A DNA stretch of 31,063 bases, taken from the NCBI GenBank assembly GCA_036770645.1, contig DAIPIU010000034.1:1-31063 (forward strand), read 5' to 3'. A program made the translations under genes and the position numbers. This DNA is from Rubrimonas sp036770645 (GTDB lineage Bacteria; Pseudomonadota; Alphaproteobacteria; Rhodobacterales; Rhodobacteraceae). Numbering within the stretch: the stretch's first letter is position 1; each line of letters starts with the position of its first letter. The notes under the pieces were generated by a model that saw nothing but the letters and a program-made list of their open reading frames with translations, had not been told where the DNA came from and did no database searches. This document shows positions 17,339 through 24,975 of this stretch, one piece after another.

Positions 17339-18604
17339 ATGGCTACCGACGTGAAAGTGCCCGACATCGGCGATTTCAAGGATGTCCCCGTCGTCAGCGT
17401 CCTGGTGAAGGTCGGCGACACCGTCGCCCTCGAGGACGCGCTCATCGAACTCGAATCCGACAAGGCGACGATGGAGGTGCCGAGCCCGGTCGCGGGCAAG
17501 GTCGCCTCGATCGCGGTGAAGGAGGGCGACCGGGTCTCCGAGGGCGCGCTGGTGCTGACCATCGAGGCCACGGGGGCCGCGGCCGCCCCGGCGAAACCCG
17601 CGGCGCCCGCCGCCGCCGCCGCCGCCCCCGCGCCGGCCGCGGCGCCCGCGCCCGCCGCCGCCCCCGCCGCCGTCACCGACAGCGGCTTCGGCAAGGCGCA
17701 CGCCTCGCCCTCGGTCCGCGCCTTCGCCCGCCAGCTCGGGGTCGATCTGGCGCGGGTCAACGGCACGGGCCGCAAGGGCCGCATCCTGCGCGAGGACGTC
17801 ACCGCGGCGCTGAAGGCGGCCACGGTCCCCGCGGCGGCCACGGCCACCGGCGGCGCGGTCGGCGGCATGGGCATCCCCCCGATCCCGGTGATCGACTTCT
17901 CGAAGTTCGGACCCATCGAGACCGTCGAGATGGCCCGCATCAAGAAGCTCTCGGGCCCCGCCCTGCACCGCTCCTGGCTGAACATCCCCCATGTCACCCA
18001 CCAGGAGGAGGCCGACATCACCGAGATCGACCAGTACCGCAAGGAACTGGACGACGAGGCGAAGAAGGACGGCTACCGCGTCACCCTGCTGTCCTTCGTG
18101 ATCAAGGCCAGCGTCTCGGCGCTGAAGAAGCACTGGGAATTCAACAGCTCGATCCACCCCGACGGCGACAAGCTGATCCGCAAGAACTACTACAACATCG
18201 GGTTCGCCGCCGACACGCCGAACGGGCTGGTGGTGCCGGTGATCAAGGACGCCGACCGCAAGGGGCTGGTCGAGATCTCGAAGGAGCTCGGCGTGCTCAG
18301 CGCCAAGGCCCGCGCGGGCGAGCTGAAGGGGCCCGACATGCAGGGCGCGACCTTCACCATCTCCTCGCTGGGCGGCATCGGCGGCACCGGCTTCACGCCC
18401 ATCGTCAACGCGCCGGAGGTGGCGATCCTGGGGCTCACGCGCTCGCGCATGGCCCCGGTCTGGGACGGCGCGCAGTTCGTGCCGCGCAACATGCTGCCCA
18501 TGTCGCTCAGCTACGACCACCGCGCCGTGGACGGGGCGCTGGCCGCCCGCTTCGCGGTCACGCTGAAACACCTGCTCGGCGACGTGCGCCGCATCATGCT
18601 GTGA
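17339..18604 (+). CDS. aceF: pyruvate dehydrogenase E2, dihydrolipoamide acetyltransferase
   Basis: E2 core of the PDH complex, 421 residues, transferring acetyl from lipoate to CoA. It has a single lipoyl domain (residues 3-78) with the lipoylated Lys42 in ESDKATMEV. A flexible Ala/Pro linker follows (about 80-118). The peripheral subunit-binding domain is ASPSVRAFARQLGVDLARVNGTGRKGRILREDV (about 124-157). The catalytic domain ends with the active site SYDHRAVDGALAARF. E. coli AceF has three lipoyl domains; here there is one, and a second lies on the lpd product. The start is the ATG at 17339, after GAGGGAGAA. It is tightly spaced with aceE and lpd. Confidence 0.96.
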   Translation: MATDVKVPDIGDFKDVPVVSVLVKVGDTVALEDALIELESDKATMEVPSPVAGKVASIAVKEGDRVSEGALVLTIEATGAAAAPAKPAAPAAAAAAPAPAAAPAPAAAPAAVTDSGFGKAHASPSVRAFARQLGVDLARVNGTGRKGRILREDVTAALKAATVPAAATATGGAVGGMGIPPIPVIDFSKFGPIETVEMARIKKLSGPALHRSWLNIPHVTHQEEADITEIDQYRKELDDEAKKDGYRVTLLSFVIKASVSALKKHWEFNSSIHPDGDKLIRKNYYNIGFAADTPNGLVVPVIKDADRKGLVEISKELGVLSAKARAGELKGPDMQGATFTISSLGGIGGTGFTPIVNAPEVAILGLTRSRMAPVWDGAQFVPRNMLPMSLSYDHRAVDGALAARFAVTLKHLLGDVRRIML

Positions 18605-18617
18605 GGAGGCGCTGAGA

Positions 18618-20378
18618 ATGGACGTCAAGGTTCCCGACATCGGCGACTTCAAGGATGTGCCGGTGGTCTCGGTGCTGGTCGCGGTGGGCGACACCGTCGC
18701 CGCCGAGGACGCGCTGATCGAGCTCGAATCCGACAAGGCGACGATGGAGGTGCCGGCGCCCGCCGCCGGCCGCGTGACCGCCATCGCCGTGAAGGTGGGC
18801 GACCGGGTCTCCGAGGGCTCGGTCATCCTGACGCTCGAGGCCGCCGGCGCGGCCGCCGCCCCCGCGAAACCCGCCTCGGCGCCCCCCGCCGCCCCCGCGA
18901 AACCCGCGGCCGCGGCCCCCGCCGCCGCGGCCCCGCGGCCCGCCCCGGCCGGGGTGCATGGCGACGTGCACGGCGAACTGGTGGTGCTCGGCTCCGGCCC
19001 CGGCGGCTACAGCGCGGCCTTCCGCGCCGCCGACCTCGGCATGAAGGTGGTGCTGATCGAGCGCTACCCCACGCTCGGCGGCGTCTGCCTCAATGTCGGC
19101 TGCATCCCCTCCAAGGCGCTGCTGCACGCCGCCAAGGTCATCACCGAGGCCGAGGAGATGGGCGGCCACGGCATCGCCTTCTCCAAGCCGAAGGTCGACC
19201 TGCCCAAGCTGCGCGACTGGAAGGATTCGGTGGTCAAGCAGCTGACCGGCGGCCTGAACGGGCTGGCCAAGGGCCGCAAGGTCACCGTGGTGCGCGGCCT
19301 CGGCAAGTTCGCCGGGCCGAACATGATCGCGGTGGTCGAGGACGGGAAGACCACCACCGTCAGCTTCGACCAGTGCGTGATCGCCGCCGGGTCCGAGCCG
19401 GTGAAGCTGCCCTTCGTCCCCCACGACGACGCGCGGGTGATCGACAGCACCGGCGCGCTCGAGCTCGACGGCATCCCCAAGCGCCTGCTGGTGCTGGGCG
19501 GCGGCATCATCGGGCTCGAGATGGCCTGCGTCTACGACGCGCTCGGGTCCAAGGTCACCGTGGTCGAGCTGATGGACCAGATCATCCCCGGCGCCGACAA
19601 GGACATCGTGAAGCCCCTGCACAAGCGCATCGAGGGCCGCTACGAGAAGATCCTGCTCAAGACCAAGGTCACGAAGGTCGAATCCGGCAAGGACGGGCTG
19701 ACCGTCACCTTCGAGGACGCCGCCGGGGCCGTCACCACCGACCGCTTCGACAAGCTGCTGGTCGCCGTCGGCCGCCGCCCGAACGGCAAGCTGATCGCGG
19801 CCGAGGCGGCGGGCGTGGCGGTGGACGAGCGCGGCTTCATCGCCGTGGACGACCGCCAGCGCACCAACGTCCCGCACATCTTCGCCATCGGCGACGTGGT
19901 GGGCCAGCCGATGCTCGCCCACAAGGCGGTGCACGAGGGCAAGGTCGCGGCCGAGGTGGCGGCGGGCCATGACCGCAGCTTCGACGCCCGCATCATCCCC
20001 TCGGTCGCCTACACCGACCCCGAGGTGGCCTGGGTCGGCGTCACCGAGACCACGGCCAAGGCCGAGGGGCGCAAGGTCGGCAAGGGGGTGTTCCCCTGGG
20101 CGGCCTCCGGCCGGTCGCTGGCCTTGGGGCGGTCGGAGGGCATCACCAAGCTGATCTTCGACGAATCCGACGACCGGGTGATCGGCGCGGCCATCGTCGG
20201 GCCCAACGCTGGCGACCTGATCGCCGAGGTGGCGCTGGCCATCGAGATGGGGGCGGACGCGGTCGATCTCGGCCGCACCATCCACCCGCACCCCACGCTC
20301 AGCGAGACGGTGAACTTCGCCGCAGAGATGTTCGAGGGCACCATCACCGACCTCATGCCCCCGAAGAAGCGCCACTGA
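18618..20378 (+). CDS. lpd: dihydrolipoyl dehydrogenase (E3) with N-terminal lipoyl domain
   Basis: E3 of the PDH complex, 586 residues, reoxidising dihydrolipoamide with FAD and NAD+. The extra N-terminal lipoyl domain (residues 1-76) has Lys40 in ESDKATMEV and is joined by an Ala/Pro linker of about 40 residues. The disulfide reductase follows: FAD motif GSGPGGYSAAFRAADLG (125-141), redox pair Cys157/Cys162 in GGVCLNVGCIPSK, NAD motif VLGGGIIGLEMACVY, and the C-terminal HPHPTLSE with the catalytic His. Plain E3 is about 470 residues. The fused lipoyl form is known from Neisseria and Ralstonia/Cupriavidus. GAGGAGG overlaps the aceF stop. The lipoyl part shares an exact 33-base run with aceF (17450-17482 versus 18723-18755). 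Confidence 0.96.
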   Translation: MDVKVPDIGDFKDVPVVSVLVAVGDTVAAEDALIELESDKATMEVPAPAAGRVTAIAVKVGDRVSEGSVILTLEAAGAAAAPAKPASAPPAAPAKPAAAAPAAAAPRPAPAGVHGDVHGELVVLGSGPGGYSAAFRAADLGMKVVLIERYPTLGGVCLNVGCIPSKALLHAAKVITEAEEMGGHGIAFSKPKVDLPKLRDWKDSVVKQLTGGLNGLAKGRKVTVVRGLGKFAGPNMIAVVEDGKTTTVSFDQCVIAAGSEPVKLPFVPHDDARVIDSTGALELDGIPKRLLVLGGGIIGLEMACVYDALGSKVTVVELMDQIIPGADKDIVKPLHKRIEGRYEKILLKTKVTKVESGKDGLTVTFEDAAGAVTTDRFDKLLVAVGRRPNGKLIAAEAAGVAVDERGFIAVDDRQRTNVPHIFAIGDVVGQPMLAHKAVHEGKVAAEVAAGHDRSFDARIIPSVAYTDPEVAWVGVTETTAKAEGRKVGKGVFPWAASGRSLALGRSEGITKLIFDESDDRVIGAAIVGPNAGDLIAEVALAIEMGADAVDLGRTIHPHPTLSETVNFAAEMFEGTITDLMPPKKRH

Positions 20379-20382
20379 CGGC

Positions 20383-20407
20383 ACGGCGCGCGCGACCCGC
20401 GCGCCGT
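20383..20407 (+). terminator. hairpin between lpd and lldP
   Basis: Perfect ten-base arms ACGGCGCGCG (20383-20392) and CGCGCGCCGT (20398-20407) around a five-base loop, four bases after the lpd stop. No T tract follows. It may be a partial terminator or a 3' stability element that lowers lldP relative to the PDH genes. Confidence 0.45.
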
Positions 20408-20480
20408 CCTTCGCCCGGTCGGGGACCCGATCGCGACATCCAGACGGCCCGGCGGTCCCGCCGCGGCCGGAGGAGGAGAC

Positions 20481-22247
20481 ATGACCGATTTCCTGATCTT
20501 CGTGCTTGCCCTCGCGCCCATCGCCACGGTGTTCGTGCTGCTGGTGGTGCTGGCGCGCTCGGCCAAGCTGTCGATGTTCGTGGCCTACATCGTGACGGCG
20601 GCCATCGCGCTGCTGGTCTGGGGCACCGACCCGACCCGCATCCTCGGGGCCAGCGCCAACGGCGTCGTGACCGCGATCAGCCTGCTCTACATCGTGTTCG
20701 GGGCCATCCTGCTGCTCTACACGCTCGAGGAAAGCGGCGGCATCCGCGCCATCCGCAACGGCTTCACCAGCATCTCGCCCGACCGGCGGGTGCAGACCAT
20801 CATCATCGCCTGGCTGTTCGGCTCGCTGATCGAGGGCGCGTCGGGCTTCGGCACGCCGGCGGCCATCGCCGCGCCGCTGCTGGTGGCCATCGGCTTCCCC
20901 GCCATGGCGGCGGTCATGGTGACGCTGATCATCCAGTCCACGCCGGTCTCCTTCGGCGCGGTCGGCACGCCCATCCTCGTCGGCGTGCGCACCGGCATCG
21001 TCGACCAGCCGCTGGTCGAGGCGACCATCGCGCCGATGCCCTTCCTCGACTACCTCATGGGCATCGCCACCGAGGTGGCGGTGCTGCACGCGCTGATCGG
21101 CTTCCTGATCCCGCTGATCCTCGTCGGCATGCTGACGCGCTTCTTCGGCGCCAAGCGGTCCTTCATCGAGGGCTTCCGCCTCTGGCCCTTCGCGATCTTC
21201 GCCGGCCTCGCCTTCACCGTGCCCTACACCATCATCGCGGCGCTGCTCGGCCCCGAGTTCCCCTCGCTGGTCGGCGGCATCATCGGCCTGATGATCGTGG
21301 TGCCGGCGGCGCAGCGCGGCTTCCTGATCCCGGCCGAGGTGTTCGACTTCCCGCCCCGCAAGGACTGGGAGGCCGGCTGGGTCGGGAAGCTGGACGACCT
21401 GACCGACCACCGCGCCGGCGAGACGGCGATGCCGCTGCTCAAGGCATGGGCGCCTTATGTCATCGTCATCGCCCTTCTGGTGCTGACGCGGACGGTCGCC
21501 CCGGTGAAGGCGTGGCTGACCTCGCCCGACGTGACGCTGGCCTTCGCGGACATGTTCGGCTCGGGCATCACGGCGCGGGTGCAGGTGCTCTACCTGCCCG
21601 GCACGGTGCTGATCCTCGCCTCGCTGGCGGCCTTCCTGCTGCACGGCATGCGGCCGGCGGCCTATGGGCGTGCGCTGAAATCCTCGGGCTCGACGATGCT
21701 CGCGGCGGCGCCCGCGCTGCTGCTGGCGGTGCCCATGGTGCAGGTGTTCCTCAACTCCGCCTCGGCCTCCATGCCCAGCATGCCCATCGTGCTGGCGCAG
21801 GGCGTCTCGGCGGTGACGGGGCAGGGATGGCCGATGTTCGCGCCGCTCATCGGGGCGCTGGGGGCCTTCGTGGCCGGCTCGAACACCATCAGCAACATGA
21901 TGTTCTCGCTGTTCCAGTTCTCGACGGCCGAACAGATCGGGCTGGGGGCGACCGGCGCCGCCACCGTGGTGTCGCTCCAGGCCATCGGCGGTGCCGCGGG
22001 CAACATGATCTGCGTGCACAACGTCGTCGCGGCCTCCGCCACCGTGGGCCTTGTCGACCGCGAGGGCGAGATCATCCGCAAGACGCTGATCCCGATGGCC
22101 TACTACGTCGTGCAGGGCGGGCTCATCGGCACGGCGCTGATCGCGGGCGGCCTGAACCTCTGGTGGCTGGCGGCCATCGGCTGGGCCGTGGGCGTGATCG
22201 TCGTGATGGCGCTGAACCGCGGAACGCCCGCCCCGGCGACAGCCTGA
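20481..22247 (+). CDS. lldP: L-lactate permease
   Basis: Inner-membrane lactate:proton symporter of the LctP family, 588 residues, with about a dozen or more hydrophobic segments. Family-typical stretches are LYTLEESGGIRAIRNGFTSIS, SLIEGASGFGTPAAIAAPLL (near 115-135), STPVSFGAVGTPILVGV, VAGSNTISNMMFSLFQF and QAIGGAAGNMICVHNVVAASATVGL. Known LldP/LctP proteins are about 530-560 residues, so it is slightly long. GGAGGAGGAGAC stands before the ATG at 20481. It follows lpd by 102 bases on the same strand and probably belongs to the same operon, supplying substrate to LldD. Glycolate, which E. coli LldP also carries, is a possible second substrate. Confidence 0.95.
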   Translation: MTDFLIFVLALAPIATVFVLLVVLARSAKLSMFVAYIVTAAIALLVWGTDPTRILGASANGVVTAISLLYIVFGAILLLYTLEESGGIRAIRNGFTSISPDRRVQTIIIAWLFGSLIEGASGFGTPAAIAAPLLVAIGFPAMAAVMVTLIIQSTPVSFGAVGTPILVGVRTGIVDQPLVEATIAPMPFLDYLMGIATEVAVLHALIGFLIPLILVGMLTRFFGAKRSFIEGFRLWPFAIFAGLAFTVPYTIIAALLGPEFPSLVGGIIGLMIVVPAAQRGFLIPAEVFDFPPRKDWEAGWVGKLDDLTDHRAGETAMPLLKAWAPYVIVIALLVLTRTVAPVKAWLTSPDVTLAFADMFGSGITARVQVLYLPGTVLILASLAAFLLHGMRPAAYGRALKSSGSTMLAAAPALLLAVPMVQVFLNSASASMPSMPIVLAQGVSAVTGQGWPMFAPLIGALGAFVAGSNTISNMMFSLFQFSTAEQIGLGATGAATVVSLQAIGGAAGNMICVHNVVAASATVGLVDREGEIIRKTLIPMAYYVVQGGLIGTALIAGGLNLWWLAAIGWAVGVIVVMALNRGTPAPATA

Positions 22248-22253
22248 CCCCGA

Positions 22254-22279
22254 CGGGCCGCCGGCATGCCGGCGGCCCG
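22254..22279. terminator. perfect palindrome after lldP
   Basis: 26-base perfect palindrome with arms CGGGCCGCCGGCA and its complement, seven bases after the lldP stop. It can form a very stable hairpin and lies where lldP converges with yceD. No T tract is present, so a bidirectional or Rho-assisted terminator is the most one can say. Confidence 0.55.
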
Positions 22280-22340
22280 CCCCGGCCGAAGCGCGTCCCG
22301 GCGCGCCAGCCGGCCATCGGGCGCAGGCGGCCACGCGGAA

Positions 22341-22365
22341 TTAACCGACGCGTAACCGGTTAACC
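22341..22365. promoter_or_regulatory. TAACC repeats, CtrA-like site
   Basis: Three TAACC units (22342, 22353, 22361) occur in 25 bases; the last forms the palindrome GGTTAACC (22358-22365). TTAA and GTAA are seven bases apart (22341-22355), one mismatch from the CtrA consensus TTAA-N7-TTAA. It lies between convergent genes, so no obvious target promoter is adjacent. Confidence 0.25.
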
Positions 22366-22452
22366 AAGAAAATCCAATCTTTTCAATTGTCCCGACTGAG
22401 GACAGCGCAGGCTTCGCGCGCCGGCCCCGGTCCGCTCGGATCGGCCGCCGCC

Positions 22453-22995
22453 CTAACCCTGCTCCCCGTCGCGCCGCAGCGCGGCAAGCCGCGCGAAGGG
22501 CCGGGCGTCCAGCGGCTCGGCCCCGGGCGGCGTGCCCTCGAGCCCGTCGAACCGCGCGTCGGGGCGGCGCGGGTAGGGATCGATCCCCAGCGCGACGGCC
22601 TCGGCCGCGATCTCGCCCAAATCCACGGCGTCGTCCAGCGGCTCGGGCGCCTCCTCCGCGTCTGGGTCCAGGCCCTCGGCCTCGCGCAGCCGCTTCGCGG
22701 GCACGAAGCGGCGGTCGAAGCGCTCGCGCAGCTCGGTGTCCACCGGCTCGAGCGTCACGACGCAGGTCTGCGTCAGGCCGGCCTCCGCCTGCCCCGTGAT
22801 GCGCCAGCCCCCCGGACCCCAGGGCGCGACGGCCGCGGCATAGCGCAGCCAGCGCAGGCCGGGCACGGCGAAGCGGACGGCCAGCGCGGCGCATTCGTCC
22901 GCCGTGGCCGCGCCGGTCAGGTCGCGCCCCGCCGCCTCGGGCAGCGCGTCGGCGGCCAGCGGGCGCGAGAACTCGGGCGGTGGCAGGCTCGACAT
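22453..22995 (-). CDS. YceD family protein (DUF177)
   Basis: 180-residue protein of the YceD/DUF177 family, linked in other bacteria to 23S rRNA metabolism and usually encoded beside rpmF (ribosomal protein L32). Visible features are the central GLTQTCVVTLEPVDTELRERFDRRFVP (family core near residues 70-100), an acidic stretch (DPDAEEAPEPLDDAVDLGEIAAEAVALGIDPYP) and the Pro/Arg C-terminus. The ATG at 22993-22995 gives MSSLPPPEFSRPL; the longer frame from 23094 crosses the divergent bamE promoter. No rpmF follows on this strand; instead the next gene is the convergent lldP. Confidence 0.88.
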   Translation of the reverse strand: MSSLPPPEFSRPLAADALPEAAGRDLTGAATADECAALAVRFAVPGLRWLRYAAAVAPWGPGGWRITGQAEAGLTQTCVVTLEPVDTELRERFDRRFVPAKRLREAEGLDPDAEEAPEPLDDAVDLGEIAAEAVALGIDPYPRRPDARFDGLEGTPPGAEPLDARPFARLAALRRDGEQG

Positions 22996-23120
22996 CGGCG
23001 GCTCCCGGCGGCGGCGGCAAAACGCACGTCGCGCCGCGCGGGCAGCGGCCCCCGGGCGCGTTGCAGTTACAGCACGGGCCGGATATGCCGGCAAGCGACC
23101 GACCGGGACGGAGCCCGCCC
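22996..23120. promoter_or_regulatory. divergent promoter region yceD/bamE
   Basis: 125 bases between divergent starts. A weak promoter-like pair for bamE is TTGCAG (23061-23066) and TATGCC (23084-23089) with a 17-base spacer. GACGGAG stands nine bases before the bamE ATG as ribosome binding site. No signal was seen for yceD. Confidence 0.3.
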
Positions 23121-23579
23121 ATGAGCCTGCCGAAGACCGCGTCCGCCGCCGCGCTCGTCGCGCTGCTGTCGGGCTGTGCCGCGACCTATGTCAGCCACGG
23201 CTTCGCGCCCCACCCCGACGAGGTCGCGCAGGTGCGGCCCGGCGTCGACACCCGCGGCTCGGTCGCGCGCCGCTTCGGCCGGCCGGCGATGGACGGCCTG
23301 GCGGACGGCAACCACTGGTTCTACGTCGCCAGCCGCTTCGAGGAGTTCGCCTTCTACCAGCCCCGGCTGGTCGACCGCACCGTGGTCGCGGTCGCCTTCG
23401 ACGAAACGGGCGTGGTCAGCGACGTGCGCAGTCTCGGCATCGAGGACGGCGCGGTGATCGACCTCCAGACGCGCACCACGCCCACCTACGGGCGCGAGCT
23501 GTCCGTCGTGCAGCAGCTGTTCGGCAACATCGGCCGCATCGAGGGCGACCCGACAGGCGGCGGCTTCGGGCGGCGCTGA
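23121..23579 (+). CDS. bamE: outer membrane protein assembly factor BamE
   Basis: Lipoprotein subunit of the BAM complex, which inserts beta-barrel proteins into the outer membrane. The 152-residue precursor has a lipoprotein signal with lipobox LSGC, Cys19 being the lipid-modified residue of the mature form. The SmpA/OmlA domain follows: HGFAPHPDEVAQVRPGVDTRGSVARRFGRPA (typical start of the fold), then WFYVASRFEEFAFYQPRLVDRTVVAVAFDETGVVSDV. The ATG at 23121 is the one that puts the signal peptide at the N-terminus. It is divergent from yceD, the usual arrangement in Rhodobacterales as I recall it. Seven bases separate its stop from the convergent MFS gene. Confidence 0.93.
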   Translation: MSLPKTASAAALVALLSGCAATYVSHGFAPHPDEVAQVRPGVDTRGSVARRFGRPAMDGLADGNHWFYVASRFEEFAFYQPRLVDRTVVAVAFDETGVVSDVRSLGIEDGAVIDLQTRTTPTYGRELSVVQQLFGNIGRIEGDPTGGGFGRR

Positions 23580-23586
23580 CCGGCCC

Positions 23587-24816
23587 TCAGGCCGCCCGGC
23601 GCGGCGTCGACAGCCACAGCCACAGAAGCGCCGCGCCCGCCAGCGTCAGGAACGGAACCATCGCCAGGTTCACCGCCTCCCAGCCGAACCCGTCGAGCAG
23701 CGCGCCCGAGCCCAGGCTCGCCACCGACACCAGGCCGAACACGAGGAAATCATTGGCGCCCTGCACCTTGGCCTGCTCCTCGGGCCGGTGCGATGCCGTC
23801 AGCATGGCGGTGGCGCCGATGAAGCCGAAGTTCCAGCCCACCCCCAGCAGGATCAGCGCCGCATAGAACTGCTCGAGTTCCACGCCCTGCAGCGCGACCG
23901 CCGCGCAGCCGCCCAGCAGCAGCAGCCCGACCGCGATGATCCGCTCGGCCCCGAACCGCACGATCAGCCGGCCGGTGAAGAAGGACGGCGCGAACATCGC
24001 CAGCACATGCGCCTGCACGATCCCCGCCGCATGCGACGGGTCGAAGCCGCAGCCGACCACCGCCAGCGGCGTCGAGGTCATCACCATGTTCATCAGCGCA
24101 TAGCTGACCATGGCGCAGATCACCGCCACCGCGACGCGCGGCTGGCGCAGGATCACCAGCAGCGGCCGCCCGGTCGGCGCGCCGGTCGCCGCGCGCGGCG
24201 GGGGCGGCGCGTCGAGCAGGAAGAAGGCCAGCCCCCCGACCAGCGACAGCGCCGCGGCCGCGAGATAGGCGCCGGCGAAGGGCGTGGGGGCCAGCGCGTC
24301 CATGGTCAGCTTGGCCAGTTCCGGCCCCAGCACGGCCGACACCAGCCCCGCCGCCATGACCCACGAGATCGCCTTCGGCCGGAAGGCGGGGCTGGTCCCG
24401 TCCGCGGCGGCGAAGCGGTAGAAGCCCTGCGCCGCCATGTAGACCCCGGTCAGCGACGCCCCGGCCACCAGCATCGGGAAGGATCCGCGCATCAGCGCCA
24501 GCGCGCCCAGTCCCGCCCCGGCCGCGCCGGCCAGCGCCCCCAGCAGAAAGCCGATCCGACGCCCGTGCCGGCCCATCAGCGCCGACACCAGCGGCGCCGC
24601 CACCATGGTGGTCAGCACCGAGGCCGAGATCGGCAGCGTCGCGAGCGCCTTGTTCTCGGCCAGCACCTGCCCCGACAGCCCGCCCAGCAGGAACAGGATC
24701 GGCAGCTGCGCCCCCAGCACGGCCTGCGCGAACACCAGCACGGCGAGGTTGCGCCGCGCCCGCGCGTCATCGGACGCGGGCGGCGCGGCGGCTGCTGGGA
24801 TGGCTGCGTCGGTCAT
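23587..24816 (-). CDS. MFS transporter
   Basis: Inner-membrane major facilitator protein of 409 residues with about twelve hydrophobic segments. The loop after the second segment reads LMGRHGRRIGFLLGA, the MFS motif A pattern. A central hydrophilic loop (LDAPPPPRAATGAPTGRP) divides the two halves. The substrate cannot be told; drug or metabolite efflux is common for such proteins. The ATG at 24814-24816 gives MTDAAIPAAAAPPASDD, a short cytoplasmic N-terminus. The longer frame from 24906 adds 30 low-complexity residues and was rejected. Confidence 0.88.
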   Translation of the reverse strand: MTDAAIPAAAAPPASDDARARRNLAVLVFAQAVLGAQLPILFLLGGLSGQVLAENKALATLPISASVLTTMVAAPLVSALMGRHGRRIGFLLGALAGAAGAGLGALALMRGSFPMLVAGASLTGVYMAAQGFYRFAAADGTSPAFRPKAISWVMAAGLVSAVLGPELAKLTMDALAPTPFAGAYLAAAALSLVGGLAFFLLDAPPPPRAATGAPTGRPLLVILRQPRVAVAVICAMVSYALMNMVMTSTPLAVVGCGFDPSHAAGIVQAHVLAMFAPSFFTGRLIVRFGAERIIAVGLLLLGGCAAVALQGVELEQFYAALILLGVGWNFGFIGATAMLTASHRPEEQAKVQGANDFLVFGLVSVASLGSGALLDGFGWEAVNLAMVPFLTLAGAALLWLWLSTPRRAA

Positions 24817-24975
24817 GGGACATCCGCCTAATCCCCGCCGGAGGCCCGCGCAAGGCGACGCTTCGGCGCCGCGGCCCGCCGCACCGCCCCGTCCGGCCGC
24901 GCGCATGTCCTGCCGACCCCTCGCGCCCGGCGCCTCGGCGGGGGAACGGGGGCGCGCATGCGTGCGGGCGCGGCC

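Noticed and set aside
18594..22334. Minus-strand frame of about 1250 codons opposite lpd and lldP
   Set aside because: The plus-strand genes show complete catalytic motifs and membrane segments. The antisense translation is His/Asp/Arg-rich shadow.
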